The position numbers and the translations under genes were made by a program. A stretch of 64,000 nt of DNA from assembly GCF_000235565.1 (NCBI RefSeq), contig NC_017527.1:1674001-1738000 (forward strand). Direction: 5' to 3'. How positions within the stretch are numbered: position 1 is the first letter of the stretch; each line of letters opens with the position of its first letter. This DNA is from Methanothrix harundinacea 6Ac (GTDB lineage Archaea; Halobacteriota; Methanosarcinia; Methanotrichales; Methanotrichaceae). The notes beneath the pieces are model-generated. The model saw nothing but the letters and a program-made list of their open reading frames with translations, was not told the DNA's origin and did not search any database. This document shows positions 34,021-43,152 of this stretch, in pieces.

Positions 34021-34785
34021 TCAGGCTCCCAGGATCTGGTCAGTGATCTTTCGCGCGGCCTCGACCGCCGGGGAGTCGTCGGGGAGGTCGAAGACGGTCT
34101 TCCCCTGGTAGGCGACCTCCGTGAAGTTGGGGTCCTCGGGGATGGCGCCCAGGTACTTGAACCCCAGGCTCTCCGCTGCCTCTTTGACCTTCTCCAGCAT
34201 CTCGGGCCTGGTCTTGTTGGCGACGACGTAGTACCGCTCGATCGTCGCCCCCACCTCCGAGGCGACATCCCTAATCCGCTTCAGGGTGTCGAGGCTCACC
34301 TTGGACGCGTCGGTGACGATGATGGCGTCGTTGATCTTCCCCGAGGTCTTCCTCGCGATGTGCTCCACCCCCGCCTCGCAGTCCATCAGGAGGTAGCTGT
34401 AGGTGCCGCCCTCGACGGTCTTCTCGAAGACTGCCTGGAGGAGGTCGTTGACGGCGCAGAAGCAGCCGGACCCCTCGCCCCGGCCCATGATCAGCATCTC
34501 GTAGCCGTCCTGCTCCCCCTCCATCAGGAGGGAGTCAAAGAGGTTCTGGAATATGTCGATCCCCGTCAGCTCCGGGCTCTCCTCCCTCTGCCTCTTGTAC
34601 TTCTGGAGCATATCGGAGAGGGTCGGCGTCCCATCAGCTCCGAGGACGCTTGCAAGACACTCGTTGGCGTCGGCATCGACGGCGAGGACGGTACCCTCTC
34701 TCCGCCTCACCAGCTCCCGGAGGATCAGGGCGGTGAGGGTGGTCTTGCCGGTCCCGCCCTTTCCGAAGAACCCCAGGATCTTCAT
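34021..34785 (-). CDS. CooC-like CODH maturation ATPase
   Basis: A 254-residue MinD/SIMIBI ATPase. The N-terminal deviant Walker A is GFFGKGGTGKTTLTAL, with switch I around DADANECLASVLG. RGEGSGCFCAVNDLLQ contains the CxC that binds nickel or zinc across the dimer in CooC proteins. LLMDCEAGVEHIARKTSG is the Walker B/switch II region. CooC inserts nickel into carbon monoxide dehydrogenase, a core enzyme of aceticlastic methanogens, so the annotation suits the organism. The gene overlaps the S3Ae gene by ATGA. Confidence 0.85.
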   Translation of the reverse strand: MKILGFFGKGGTGKTTLTALILRELVRRREGTVLAVDADANECLASVLGADGTPTLSDMLQKYKRQREESPELTGIDIFQNLFDSLLMEGEQDGYEMLIMGRGEGSGCFCAVNDLLQAVFEKTVEGGTYSYLLMDCEAGVEHIARKTSGKINDAIIVTDASKVSLDTLKRIRDVASEVGATIERYYVVANKTRPEMLEKVKEAAESLGFKYLGAIPEDPNFTEVAYQGKTVFDLPDDSPAVEAARKITDQILGA

Positions 34786-35378
34786 GAGGCAACCGGCCCT
34801 GCCAGGATCTCGGTCTTTCTGATCTCCACCCGCCTCAGGGGGTAGATGTCCTTTGCGTCCTTGTATATGTCGAGGGAGAGCCTCCCGAGGACGACCTCCT
34901 GGATGAACTGGTTTAAGTCCAGGGTCCCCGCCTTCTCCTGAATTATATTCGAGGCGATGTTTCTGATCGTCTTGACCTGGGTGGTCCTGGCGCGCTTTAC
35001 GGTGAAGCAGCTCGGCTTCACCCGGACCCGGTAGCCGTCGCTGGTGGTGACGTCGATGATGGAGTCGATCCGGGAGGTCCTCCTCTTCACCAGGGACCGG
35101 ACGTAGTCGCTCGTCAGCTCGTGGCCGACGAAGCTGGTGTAGGCGGAGTCGCCAGCCACCTGGTCCACCCTGAACTTCAGCTTGGTGTTCTGCTTAGAGA
35201 AGTTATTAGTCAGCTCCCCTAGGGTCGTCTCGATGACCCTTCCCATCAGGTTGCTCGGGTCGCTCGCCAGGGTCTCCCCGACGGGAGACTTTCCGAACAT
35301 CTCGGGGCCCACGACCTTGTACCACTGCTTCGTCTTGACCTTCCTGCTGTCAGACTTCCTCTGTGACCTTCTCGCCAA
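34782..35378 (-). CDS. rps3ae: 30S ribosomal protein S3Ae (eS1)
   Basis: A 198-residue ribosomal protein. It begins with a Lys/Arg-rich tail and KQWYKVVGPEMFG, then VGETLASDPSNLMGRVIETTLGEL, KLKFRVDQV and SDYVRSLVKRRTSRID, all typical of archaeal S3Ae. It binds near the platform of the small subunit. It is upstream of, and overlaps, the CooC-like gene. A TATA-like TTTTATATA lies at about 35440 on the minus strand. Confidence 0.95.
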   Translation of the reverse strand: MARRSQRKSDSRKVKTKQWYKVVGPEMFGKSPVGETLASDPSNLMGRVIETTLGELTNNFSKQNTKLKFRVDQVAGDSAYTSFVGHELTSDYVRSLVKRRTSRIDSIIDVTTSDGYRVRVKPSCFTVKRARTTQVKTIRNIASNIIQEKAGTLDLNQFIQEVVLGRLSLDIYKDAKDIYPLRRVEIRKTEILAGPVAS

Positions 35379-35492
35379 TAAACATCCTCCAGTAAGGGTA
35401 ATTGCATCAGGTTGCTTCAGAGTAGACCCAAGCTAGATGTATATAAAAAGATCGCCCCTCTCCCCCGAGTTGGGGGAGGGGGCGGGGCCTGG

Positions 35493-36830
35493 TCAGCAGT
35501 CGAAGGGCCAGACGTAGATGTAGACGTAGTTGGACCAGTCGTTGCACTGGTAGACCAGGAGGTGCCATCCTGGGGTGCTGCTCTTGAACCAGGTCGGATA
35601 CCACCCCTCCTTCTTGTAGCCGAGGCTCTTCACCTCGGGCTTGCAGTAGTATCCGGGCTTGCAGGGCGGCCACTCGAAGGACCAGTACATCCCGGGTCGG
35701 GTTATCTTGGACCAGAGGGGGAGCCACTCGCCCTTCTGGGTGCTGGCCACCGTCGTCAGCCTGTTGGGCCAGGTCTGGACGTAGTACTCGTTGTACTTCG
35801 ACGCCGCCATCGGGGTGTAGACGAGGCCGAAGTCGGATATGGTGCAGGTGGCTTCAGCGCTGTAGCCGGGGGGCGAGATGCCGCCGGTGCTGCCGCAGCT
35901 GTATCCTGGAGCGGAGACGCCGCAGGCGGAGGTCCCGGCCGTCGGGGCACACTGCCCTGCCGGCCATCCTGAGCCGCCCGCCGGGGCGGAGCACTCCGGG
36001 GCGGGAAGCCGCAGGTCAGTGGGCATCAGCCCCTCTGATGCCGGGTCGGGCGGCGTCGGCGTGGCGATCCCCGAACCCGTCGATAGGGCTCCTCCGGTCA
36101 GAGACGTGGTCGAAGGCATCGTCTGAGGGGCCACGATCTTCGAGTAGGTGGCTGTTATGCCCTCTCCATAAGATGCGCCTCCGGAGTAAGGCCCGCCCTT
36201 GCCGGGAGAATGGCCGCCGGACTCCGGCCAGACGTAGATGTAGACGTAGTTGCTGGCCTTGTCGCAGTGGAAGCAGACCACGTGCCAGCCAGGGTCATCA
36301 CCCTTGAACCAGCCCCTGAGGTAGTCGGGCCAGGTCCAGAAATGCCAGCTGACCGTGGGGGTGAGCTTGTTGGGATACCACTCGTAGACGAAGAAGTTTC
36401 CGGTATAGGCGACCTTCGCCCAGAGGGGAAGATACCCGCCGTTGCTGCACCCCGCCACCGTCGTCACCCCGTCGGGGGTCTGGACGTAGAGCTTGTTCTG
36501 GGACTCCACCGACCCCGGCCAGTACCAGGAGACGGAGGTGGCTGCTGAGGACCCCTCCATCCCCGCCCGAACGATCGCCGGCGGGGTCGCCGATGCGAAG
36601 CTCAGCCCCCCCTCGGGCGTCAGGCTGTACATCTCGGGGGTGGGGAGCTTCAGGTCCGTCGGAGAGTACCCCTCGTCGTAAGGCCCTTTGAGGCTCGGGG
36701 CCTCTGCCTGGTACGGCCCCATGAGGCCGGTGGAGGCCGATCCCCCGGTTTGTTCAACCAACCCTACCGCGCCGAGGGCTGTCGGCGCCAGCGCCAGAAG
36801 CGCTACCGCGAGATGAAGTAAGAATCTCAT
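35493..36830 (-). CDS. Secreted protein with two repeated Trp/Tyr-rich domains
   Basis: A 445-residue secreted protein. The signal peptide (RFLLHLAVALLALAPTALGAVG) supports the ATG at 36830. Two copies of one domain follow: about 95-220 and 330-445, each with LYVQTPDGVTTVA or YYVQTWPNRLTTVA, LPLWAK or LPLWSK, WYPTWFK or similar, and a closing SNYVYIYVWP. Between them is a Pro/Gly/Thr-rich linker. The paired Tyr/Trp strands suggest an extracellular beta-sandwich or carbohydrate-binding module. I know no family for it. Confidence 0.7.
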   Translation of the reverse strand: MRFLLHLAVALLALAPTALGAVGLVEQTGGSASTGLMGPYQAEAPSLKGPYDEGYSPTDLKLPTPEMYSLTPEGGLSFASATPPAIVRAGMEGSSAATSVSWYWPGSVESQNKLYVQTPDGVTTVAGCSNGGYLPLWAKVAYTGNFFVYEWYPNKLTPTVSWHFWTWPDYLRGWFKGDDPGWHVVCFHCDKASNYVYIYVWPESGGHSPGKGGPYSGGASYGEGITATYSKIVAPQTMPSTTSLTGGALSTGSGIATPTPPDPASEGLMPTDLRLPAPECSAPAGGSGWPAGQCAPTAGTSACGVSAPGYSCGSTGGISPPGYSAEATCTISDFGLVYTPMAASKYNEYYVQTWPNRLTTVASTQKGEWLPLWSKITRPGMYWSFEWPPCKPGYYCKPEVKSLGYKKEGWYPTWFKSSTPGWHLLVYQCNDWSNYVYIYVWPFDC

Positions 36831-37353
36831 GCTACCCCCTCCAACTCCCTTCATTTGATCTCGGTAGATATGACGTCCTTATCTATTTAATAATTTTCGA
36901 CTCGATTTCGAGGGGAGCTCCGCCCCGGGCCGAGGGAGGACCGCTCGAGGAGACCCTATCTCCAGCAAACCCCCCAGAAGATCTCTCCCGAAAGGGGATC
37001 CGGGCCCCCCTTTCTGCCCCAGGAGATGGACCTGCGCCGTCGGGGTTGCAGCAAACCGTCGACCGGAGGCTTCGTAGCTCCGGCGAGGTCTCGCCGCCGC
37101 CGAGGGGTCCGGCACTCGGCTTTGCGCGACAGGGCTTCGACTCCCCGGAGCCGGCCTCATAAATACTTAAGTACGAATGAATAGATATGGTGACCAGATT
37201 GTTAAGTCTGAGGAGGAGGGACTTTGCGGCCCTTTGGGGCAGGGCCCTAGCCGATGGGCCGGGATCAGGGTCATATCCGGTTTATGCGGCGGGATGCCGG
37301 ACCGGGGTCCCGGGCGGGGGTTATCCTCCTCCGGCGGCGCGAATTTGGGTGGG
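36831..37353. other. Intergenic stretch with divergent promoters, no gene seen
   Basis: About 520 bp. AT-rich TATA-like sequences at about 36878-36895 face the secreted-protein gene, and others at about 37158-37190 (AAATACTTAAGTA) face the flavodiiron gene. No open frame in the interval has coding character. Confidence 0.45.
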
Positions 37354-38544
37354 ATGAAGATGGGATCGTATAGAGAGATCAGCCCTGGGGTGTACTCCGT
37401 GGGGGTCATCGACTGGGACCGGCGGCTCTTCGACGAGCTGATACCTTTGCCGGATGGGACGAGCTACAACGCCTACGTCGTCGGAGGGGGCGAGAAGACG
37501 GCCCTCATCGACGCCGCAGATCCGCCTTTCGCGGAGGCGCTGCTGGATAACCTGGAGGCCCTCGGCCTCGACCGGATCGACTACATGGTGGCAAACCACG
37601 CCGAGCAGGACCACTCGGGGGCGATACCCGCCATCCTCGAACGGTATCCGATGGCCTTGGTGGTCTGCACCCCCCGGTGTAAAGAGCTCCTCGTCGATCA
37701 CCTCCAGATCCCGGCCGAGAAGTTCCTGACCGTCGAGGACCGATCGACTCTCTCCCTGGGCGGCAAAACCCTGGAGTTCCTATACACCCCCTGGGTCCAC
37801 TGGCCCGAGACGATGGTCACATACCTCAAAGAGGATGAGATCCTCTTTCCTTGCGACTTCTTCGGCTCCCATTACGCGACGAGCGACCTCTTCGCGGACC
37901 CGAAGATCATCTATGAGCCCGCCAAGAGGTACTACGCCGAGATCATGATGCCCTTCCGGGCGGTCATCAGAAAGAACCTGGAGGTCGTCGACTCCTTGGA
38001 GATAAAGATGATCGCCCCAAGCCACGGCCCCCTCCACCCCGACCCCTCCTTCATCATCGAGGCTTATAGGGACTGGTCTTCCGAGGAGGTCAAGAACGAG
38101 GTGGTGATCCCCTTCGTCTCGATGCACGGGAGCACGAGGCTGATGGTCGACCACCTGACGGGCGCCCTCATCGCCCGGGGGATCGGGGTGAGGAGGTTTG
38201 ACATCGCCGTATCAGACGTCGGCAAGATCGCCGAGGCCCTCGTCGATGCCGCTACCCTCGTCCTTGGGACCTGCACCGTCCTTGCGGGGCCCCACCCCAA
38301 CGCCGCTCACGTCGCCTTCCTCGCCAACGCCCTGCGGCCGAAGACGAGGTTCGCGACGATCATCGGCTCCTACGGCTGGGGAGGCAAGACGGTGAAGGCG
38401 ATCCAGGAGGCGATACCCCTCCTGAAGGTGGAGGTGATCGAGCCGGTCCTGGCGAAGGGTCTCCCCACGGCGGAGGATTATCAGGCCCTAGACCAGCTCG
38501 CCGACGAGATCCTGAGGAGGCACCGGGAGCTGGGGATCGCCTGA
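37354..38544 (+). CDS. fprA: F420H2 oxidase / flavodiiron protein FprA
   Basis: A 396-residue A-type flavoprotein. The first part is a beta-lactamase-like diiron domain with the ligand motif NHAEQDHSGAIP (H-x-E-x-D-H, about residue 80-90), then TPWVHWPETM and PCDFFGSHY with further His and Asp. The second is a flavodoxin-like domain (VVIPFVSMHGSTRLMVDHL, VLGTCTVLAGPHPNA, IIGSYGWGGKTVK) that binds FMN. In methanogens this enzyme reduces oxygen to water with F420H2. The start is the ATG at 37354 (an ATG at 37360 is equally possible). It is a stand-alone gene followed by a reductase gene 20 bp on. Confidence 0.92.
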   Translation: MKMGSYREISPGVYSVGVIDWDRRLFDELIPLPDGTSYNAYVVGGGEKTALIDAADPPFAEALLDNLEALGLDRIDYMVANHAEQDHSGAIPAILERYPMALVVCTPRCKELLVDHLQIPAEKFLTVEDRSTLSLGGKTLEFLYTPWVHWPETMVTYLKEDEILFPCDFFGSHYATSDLFADPKIIYEPAKRYYAEIMMPFRAVIRKNLEVVDSLEIKMIAPSHGPLHPDPSFIIEAYRDWSSEEVKNEVVIPFVSMHGSTRLMVDHLTGALIARGIGVRRFDIAVSDVGKIAEALVDAATLVLGTCTVLAGPHPNAAHVAFLANALRPKTRFATIIGSYGWGGKTVKAIQEAIPLLKVEVIEPVLAKGLPTAEDYQALDQLADEILRRHRELGIA

Positions 38545-38564
38545 AGGAGGAAAGAGACCAGCCG

Positions 38565-39581
38565 ATGACGAAGGTCCTGATCTACGGGGCGGGGGCGATC
38601 GGCTCCTTCTTCGGCTACCTCCTCTCGGAGCAGGAATTGGAGGATGGAGCCGGATCGGCGGGGGAAGAGGGGACCGGGGCGGAAGATACGAAGAGGGGCG
38701 CTCTCCCCGCCGTCGAGGAGGTCGCCCTCCTGGGAAGGCCCGGCCACATCGAGAGGATAAGGGAGCGGGGCCTTCTGGTCACCCTCGCCGAAAAAGATAG
38801 CCCCCTCTCGATCCGCTTCAGACACGCCTTCGCGGGCCTCGGCGAATTCGCGCAGTCGGATTTCGCCCCCGAGGTCGTCATCGTCACCGTCAAGACCTAT
38901 TCTCTCCCTGCCGTCGCGGAGGAGATCAAGGGATCCGGCCTCCTGACGGGAAAGCTCTCGGACTCCCGGTTCGTCCTCCTGATGAACGGGATGGGAAACC
39001 GGGAGCGTTTTGACCTCTCCGGAGCCAGGATCTACGAAGCTATCACCTCCTTCGGCGTCGTCCTCTCCGGGGACGGGAGGATCGGGCTGAAGGGGCAGGG
39101 AAAGACCGTCTTCGAGGAGGGGATCGGCGAGGATCTGGAGCGGTTCATCGGGGCCCGGCTTGCTGAGAAGGGCTTTCTCGCGGAGTTCGCGCCGGACTTC
39201 CGGCGCCAGCAGTGGATGAAGCTCTTCGCGAACGCCGTCATAAACCCCATCACCGCCCTCACCCGGGAGAAGAACGGGATCGTCCTCTCCCCTCATCTTG
39301 CGCCGGTCGTCGAGCTGATTGTCCAAGAGTGCGTCGCCGTCGCTGAAAAGGAGGGGGAGAGTTTTGATGAGCCTGCAGTCCTGGAGTTCGTCCGGACCGT
39401 CGCCGAGAATACGGCCGCCAACACCTCCAGCATGCTCCAGGACGTCCTCCGGGGGAGGGAGACGGAGATCGACGCGATAAACGGCTTCGTCCTCGATCGG
39501 GCGAGGAGGCATGCGATGGAGGCCCCGGCGAACGAGATGCTGTGGGGGATGGTGGGAGCGATCGAGAATGGTGGGATATGA
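38565..39581 (+). CDS. panE: Ketopantoate reductase family protein
   Basis: A 338-residue NAD(P)-dependent reductase. It opens with VLIYGAGAIGSFFGYLL, the Gly-rich nucleotide site, and contains VVIVTVKTYSLPAVAEEI, VLLMNGMGNRE, TSFGVVLSGDGRI and, in the C-terminal helical domain, WMKLFANAVINPITALTREKNG with the catalytic Lys and Asn. PanE makes pantoate for coenzyme A. An insertion of about 25 residues rich in Gly/Glu follows the first helix (SEQELEDGAGSAGEEG), which is unusual. It is probably cotranscribed with fprA (20-bp gap with GGAGGAAAG). Confidence 0.88.
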   Translation: MTKVLIYGAGAIGSFFGYLLSEQELEDGAGSAGEEGTGAEDTKRGALPAVEEVALLGRPGHIERIRERGLLVTLAEKDSPLSIRFRHAFAGLGEFAQSDFAPEVVIVTVKTYSLPAVAEEIKGSGLLTGKLSDSRFVLLMNGMGNRERFDLSGARIYEAITSFGVVLSGDGRIGLKGQGKTVFEEGIGEDLERFIGARLAEKGFLAEFAPDFRRQQWMKLFANAVINPITALTREKNGIVLSPHLAPVVELIVQECVAVAEKEGESFDEPAVLEFVRTVAENTAANTSSMLQDVLRGRETEIDAINGFVLDRARRHAMEAPANEMLWGMVGAIENGGI

Positions 39582-39620
39582 TACAAAAATATAATAAGTT
39601 CGATAGCTTAAGACCATAAT

Positions 39621-39628
39621 TTTAAATA
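39621..39628 (+). promoter_or_regulatory. TATA box of AT-rich island genes
   Basis: TTTAAATA about 30 bp before the ATG at 39658. The spacing allows transcription to begin only a few bases before the start codon, so the transcript is near leaderless. Confidence 0.5.
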
Positions 39629-39657
39629 GATTAACGAGCGACTCATCATCGATTATT

Positions 39658-40362
39658 ATGGAGAAAACAGAACCTATAAATGAATCTAGGTGGAATAAAA
39701 CATATTTTGACGAAGTTTTTAAAAAGGAAGATCCTTGGATGTATTTTTCTTCTGATTACGAACAAAAAAAATATATTCGGCAGTTATCCCTTTTAGTTGA
39801 TCGTAAACCAACGCCTAATAGGATATTGGAAATCGGGTGTGCAGAAGCAGCTCAGACGAGAATGATTATTCAAGCCTTTCCTGAAGCAGAAGTGGTGGCT
39901 GTTGATATATCTTCAAATGCCATCAGAAGGGCTAAAGAAAACTTGAAATCTAATAATGTTACCTTTTTGGATGCGGACATATTAGAATGCATCGCTAATA
40001 TAGACGACAAATATTTTGATATTATTATTTGGTCTGAGTCTCTTTATTATGTTGGTGATCGTCTTAGTACGAGAGACATATTTGAGCTATTTGAGAAAAT
40101 AACAAATAAATTGAATAATGCAGGTATTTTGTGCATGGCAAACATAATAAATCAACAAAATGGCCCAGAATATTTTATAACAAAAGAGGCTATTATGAAT
40201 AGTTATTTTTCATTATTAGCTAGCCTCATGGAAAACATTCATAAATCCCGGTTTGTTGAACAAAAAAAGAGTTCCGGAAACTACCATGAATATCAAATAT
40301 GGTTATTTGAAAGAAATAGTGGAGATGACGAAAATGGTAATGGACTTAAATGTCGAGATTAG
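39658..40362 (+). CDS. AT-rich SAM methyltransferase (NodS/SAM type)
   Basis: A 234-residue methyltransferase. The N-terminus WNKTYFDEVFKKEDPWMYFSSDYEQKKYIRQL is typical of NodS-like methyltransferases. Motif I is ILEIGCAEAAQTRMI (about 60-74), followed by AVDISSNAI, then FDIIIWSESLYYV and NNAGILCMANI. It is much more AT-rich than the neighbours, so it is probably transferred. It overlaps the start of the following AT-rich gene, suggesting a two-gene transferred unit. The substrate is unknown. Confidence 0.75.
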   Translation: MEKTEPINESRWNKTYFDEVFKKEDPWMYFSSDYEQKKYIRQLSLLVDRKPTPNRILEIGCAEAAQTRMIIQAFPEAEVVAVDISSNAIRRAKENLKSNNVTFLDADILECIANIDDKYFDIIIWSESLYYVGDRLSTRDIFELFEKITNKLNNAGILCMANIINQQNGPEYFITKEAIMNSYFSLLASLMENIHKSRFVEQKKSSGNYHEYQIWLFERNSGDDENGNGLKCRD

Positions 40363-41146
40363 AATTGAATCCATTGAGCAGGTTTTCTCTATGAGTAGAA
40401 ATAGAGATCAAAGTTCAGAGGTGGATTATAATAAATGTGTTTACCCTTATACGCCGAAAGAATTCATAAAAAGATTAGAAAAAGGGAAATTTGGAAATGA
40501 TATCGCAATAGTTTGGGGTACGACTAGACATTCTCCAGGTGATTGTAAGCATCCTGGATATATATCAGATGCAATGTATGTTCCTGAGATAATTCAAAAC
40601 ATACATAAACTAAATAAGAATATAAATTTTAAAAGTTTTTTAGATATCGATTTGACGGACGAAGATAAAAAGAATTATAATTTTATTTTATGCGGTGATG
40701 GAGAGGTAAATTACTTAGCAAAGAAAATTTTAGATATATATTCTTCAGTAAATAAAATTAAATATTTTCAGTCTGATGGGCCTTTGTATGACGTTAGCCA
40801 ATCGAGAGCCAAAAATAATATGCATTGTGTGATACAATTCTTTAAGAATCCTTGGAATAAGAATGAAGAAAAATTTATTATTCATGTTGGTGGAATCGGA
40901 CCAATTGGCACCATTGCAGGCTTAAAGTGGTTATCATTTGCTCTAGATAAAAAAATTGATAAGAGTAAATTACCTCATTATCCTTTTTTTACCATATATG
41001 GCGAGGAAAAAGATGACTATAGTGAAAAATTTGATGGTTATAAAAACCATTGTAAGGAATGCTCAATAGTGAATGAAGATAAAAATGTTTATTATCGAGG
41101 TAAGATTTCAAATGTTGTCTCATTTTATCCAATTGATCGCTTTTAG
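40334..41146 (+). CDS. Unknown AT-rich protein following the methyltransferase
   Basis: A protein of about 270 residues (start uncertain: ATG at 40325, 40334 or 40340; 40334 has GGAG at a good distance, and TTG at 40253 is too early). Segments of note: AIVWGTTRHSPGDCKHPGYI, FILCGDGEVNYLAKKILDIY, FIIHVGGIGPIGTIAGLKWLSFALD. The Gly-rich strand-turn patterns suggest an alpha/beta fold, but no family is recognised. It overlaps the methyltransferase end and probably functions with it. Confidence 0.65.
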   Translation: MVMDLNVEIRIESIEQVFSMSRNRDQSSEVDYNKCVYPYTPKEFIKRLEKGKFGNDIAIVWGTTRHSPGDCKHPGYISDAMYVPEIIQNIHKLNKNINFKSFLDIDLTDEDKKNYNFILCGDGEVNYLAKKILDIYSSVNKIKYFQSDGPLYDVSQSRAKNNMHCVIQFFKNPWNKNEEKFIIHVGGIGPIGTIAGLKWLSFALDKKIDKSKLPHYPFFTIYGEEKDDYSEKFDGYKNHCKECSIVNEDKNVYYRGKISNVVSFYPIDRF

Positions 41147-41162
41147 GTGAGGATTTTATACT

Positions 41163-41518
41163 TTGTCCGCCCTAACCTTACCTTCAATGGGCGAAGATGC
41201 GAGCTTGGTCGTCTCTGCTGGGGATGTGAAAGCCTTCGCGAAGCTCTCGGTCATATCCCAGCTGGCTCCATTAAAAGAGAGGATCCGATCCTTGGAGAAG
41301 AAGTACGGATGCGATCTCGGAGCCTTTGAGGAGAGGATTAAGCAGCCACCAGAGGACTTTGAGAGCTGGGACGACTTCATCGAGTGGAAGGCTTATTCTG
41401 AGAGCGTGAAGGAGCTTGAATCCCGTCTCGAGATGATCGAGGATGCTGAAGACAGGTGTCTGGTGAGATCTCCCTTGAAGAAGTATTGAAAGAGGTTCGT
41501 GAGAGGCTGGCAAAATAA
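41163..41518 (+). pseudogene. Antitoxin-like gene with frameshift near the 3' end
   Basis: A TTG start at 41163 follows GGTGAGG. The first frame gives MSALTLPSMGEDASLVVSAG, then KAFAKLSVISQLAPLKERIRS and LEKKYGCDLGAFEERIKQP, then ESWDDFIEWKAYSESVKELE, and ends early at 41489. In the next frame the sequence continues as QVSGEISLEEVLKEVRERLAK to a stop at 41518. A loss of one base near 41455 joins the two. The coiled-coil-like body with ESWDD.IEWKAY resembles orphan archaeal antitoxins of the type often found before a VapC or RelE toxin. No toxin gene is adjacent. Confidence 0.6.
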
Positions 41519-41548
41519 GGGATCGCCTTAGACGCTCCTCCTTTCCCC

Positions 41549-42931
41549 TCAAGCCCCTCCAGCTTCATCCTCCGCCTTCTCCACCCCGGTCTCCTCCCCT
41601 CCTTTCCCCTCCTCTCTCTCCCCCACCTTCTTCCTCGCCCCGGCGGACCGCCCCCGGAGGGCCGCCTCGTAGGCGAGGATCGACCGCTCCAGGTTTTCCT
41701 CCCGGTCCTCCAGCCTCGATAGCTTCCGGTAGGCGACCCCTAGGTTGTTCTGGGTCTCGGCGTATCCTTCGGGGTCGGCATCCAGGGTCCGGACCTCCAG
41801 GGCCTCCTCGAAGGCGCCGATCGCCTGCTTCAGGTTCGCCCCGTCGGCGGGTCCGTTGGCGGCGCCAGCGAGGATGACCAGGGCCTCGCCGAGGAGGCTC
41901 TTCGTCTCGGCGAACTCCCGGGGGTGGTCCTCCCGGGTCCGGACGGCCAGGGCCTCCTCATAGGCCTCGATCGCCTTCTTCAGACCCTCCCGGTCCGACC
42001 ACCGGATCTCGCCCTCGACCGCCTGGGGTTCCGCCTCCAGGACCAGGGCCCTCCCGAAGAGGGTCTGGGTCTCGGCCCGCTCCTGGGGGTGGCCCTCCTT
42101 CGTCCTGATCTCCAGGGCCGCCCTGAAGGAGGATATCGCCCTCTCCAGGTGGACCTCCCGGAGATCCCCCTCCGCGAGCTGGGCGAGGGCCATCTCCGCC
42201 CGTCCCAGGCTGTTCTTGGTCTCGGCGTAATCCTCCGGGTACGCCTCTGCCGTCCTGAACCTGAGGGCCGCCTCGTAGGCCTCCATCCCCTTATCGAGGG
42301 CTTCTGCGGCCTTGGCCCCCCCTATCTGGGAGAGGAGGAGGTACGCGTCGCCGATGTTGTTCTCCGTCTGGGCCTCCTCCTGGCCCCTCCCCTCGGCGGC
42401 GTAGATCTTCTGGGCAGCCTCGAAGGCGAGGATGGCTCGATGGAGGTTTTTGGCCCCCTCCTCCGCCCCTCCTTTCCGCCCCGAGGGATCGGGGACCCCA
42501 TCCCCCTCGATCTCCGATTGCCGGACCAGGGAGATCCCGAGGCCGTTCTGAGCCTGGGCGTGTTCGATTGGATGGGCCTCGGCCTTGAAGAGGCCGATCG
42601 CCTCCTGGAAGGCCTCCACCGCCAGGGCCAGGTTCTCCTCCTTCGCCCCCTCGAAGGAGGAGGCGTAGCGGGAGAGCCCCTCCCTGAACCGGATCTCCCC
42701 CCTTACCGCGGGCTCAAGCCTCGGGACGCCCTTCAGGATCTGGTCGTAGATGGATCGGGCCTTCTCCTCCTGCCCCATGCCGGCGAAGTCGTCGGCGCAC
42801 TTAGCCAGCAGCAAGAGAATCCTCCTGTAGGTCTTCCTCGTCCTGTACTCGGTCGCGATCCACGCCAGGGCCGCGCCGGCAACCCCGAAAACTGGCGCCA
42901 CAACCCATGGGCTGCTCATCTCGATGGCCAT
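41549..42931 (-). CDS. TPR-repeat protein, membrane-anchored
   Basis: A 460-residue protein. A short hydrophobic segment (WVVAPVFGVAGAALAWIATEY) lies near the N-terminus, followed by a string of tetratricopeptide-like helical pairs of about 50-55 residues. Each runs like AIxAFEEALxVRTxExxPxExAETKNxLGxA (for example AIEAYEEALAVRTREDHPRE). At least six units are visible. The C-terminus is a charged Glu/Lys tail. This repeat form (RTxxxxPxxyAxTqnnLG) is widespread in Methanosaeta-type and bacterial proteins used as scaffolds. No binding partner is visible. Confidence 0.8.
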   Translation of the reverse strand: MAIEMSSPWVVAPVFGVAGAALAWIATEYRTRKTYRRILLLLAKCADDFAGMGQEEKARSIYDQILKGVPRLEPAVRGEIRFREGLSRYASSFEGAKEENLALAVEAFQEAIGLFKAEAHPIEHAQAQNGLGISLVRQSEIEGDGVPDPSGRKGGAEEGAKNLHRAILAFEAAQKIYAAEGRGQEEAQTENNIGDAYLLLSQIGGAKAAEALDKGMEAYEAALRFRTAEAYPEDYAETKNSLGRAEMALAQLAEGDLREVHLERAISSFRAALEIRTKEGHPQERAETQTLFGRALVLEAEPQAVEGEIRWSDREGLKKAIEAYEEALAVRTREDHPREFAETKSLLGEALVILAGAANGPADGANLKQAIGAFEEALEVRTLDADPEGYAETQNNLGVAYRKLSRLEDREENLERSILAYEAALRGRSAGARKKVGEREEGKGGEETGVEKAEDEAGGA

Positions 42932-43152
42932 ATCACCCCAACTCCCTCTTCATCTCGAAATCCGATACATCAAATCCAATAGGCTCCTCGGCTACATCCT
43001 CTTCAGATCGAACTTTTTTGAATATTCGCCTTTGAACCCCCGGAAAAGACCGAAAAGCTCCCCACCAGGAGATCGTCCCCTTGGTTTAAGGGCTGGCCTG
43101 ATTTATAAGTCTGGTCATAATCCGAGGGAAGACTCCGGCAGATTCCGCTAAA

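Noticed and set aside
38481-39617. 378-codon open frame opposite panE
   Set aside because: Antisense shadow; the plus strand has a clear ketopantoate reductase.
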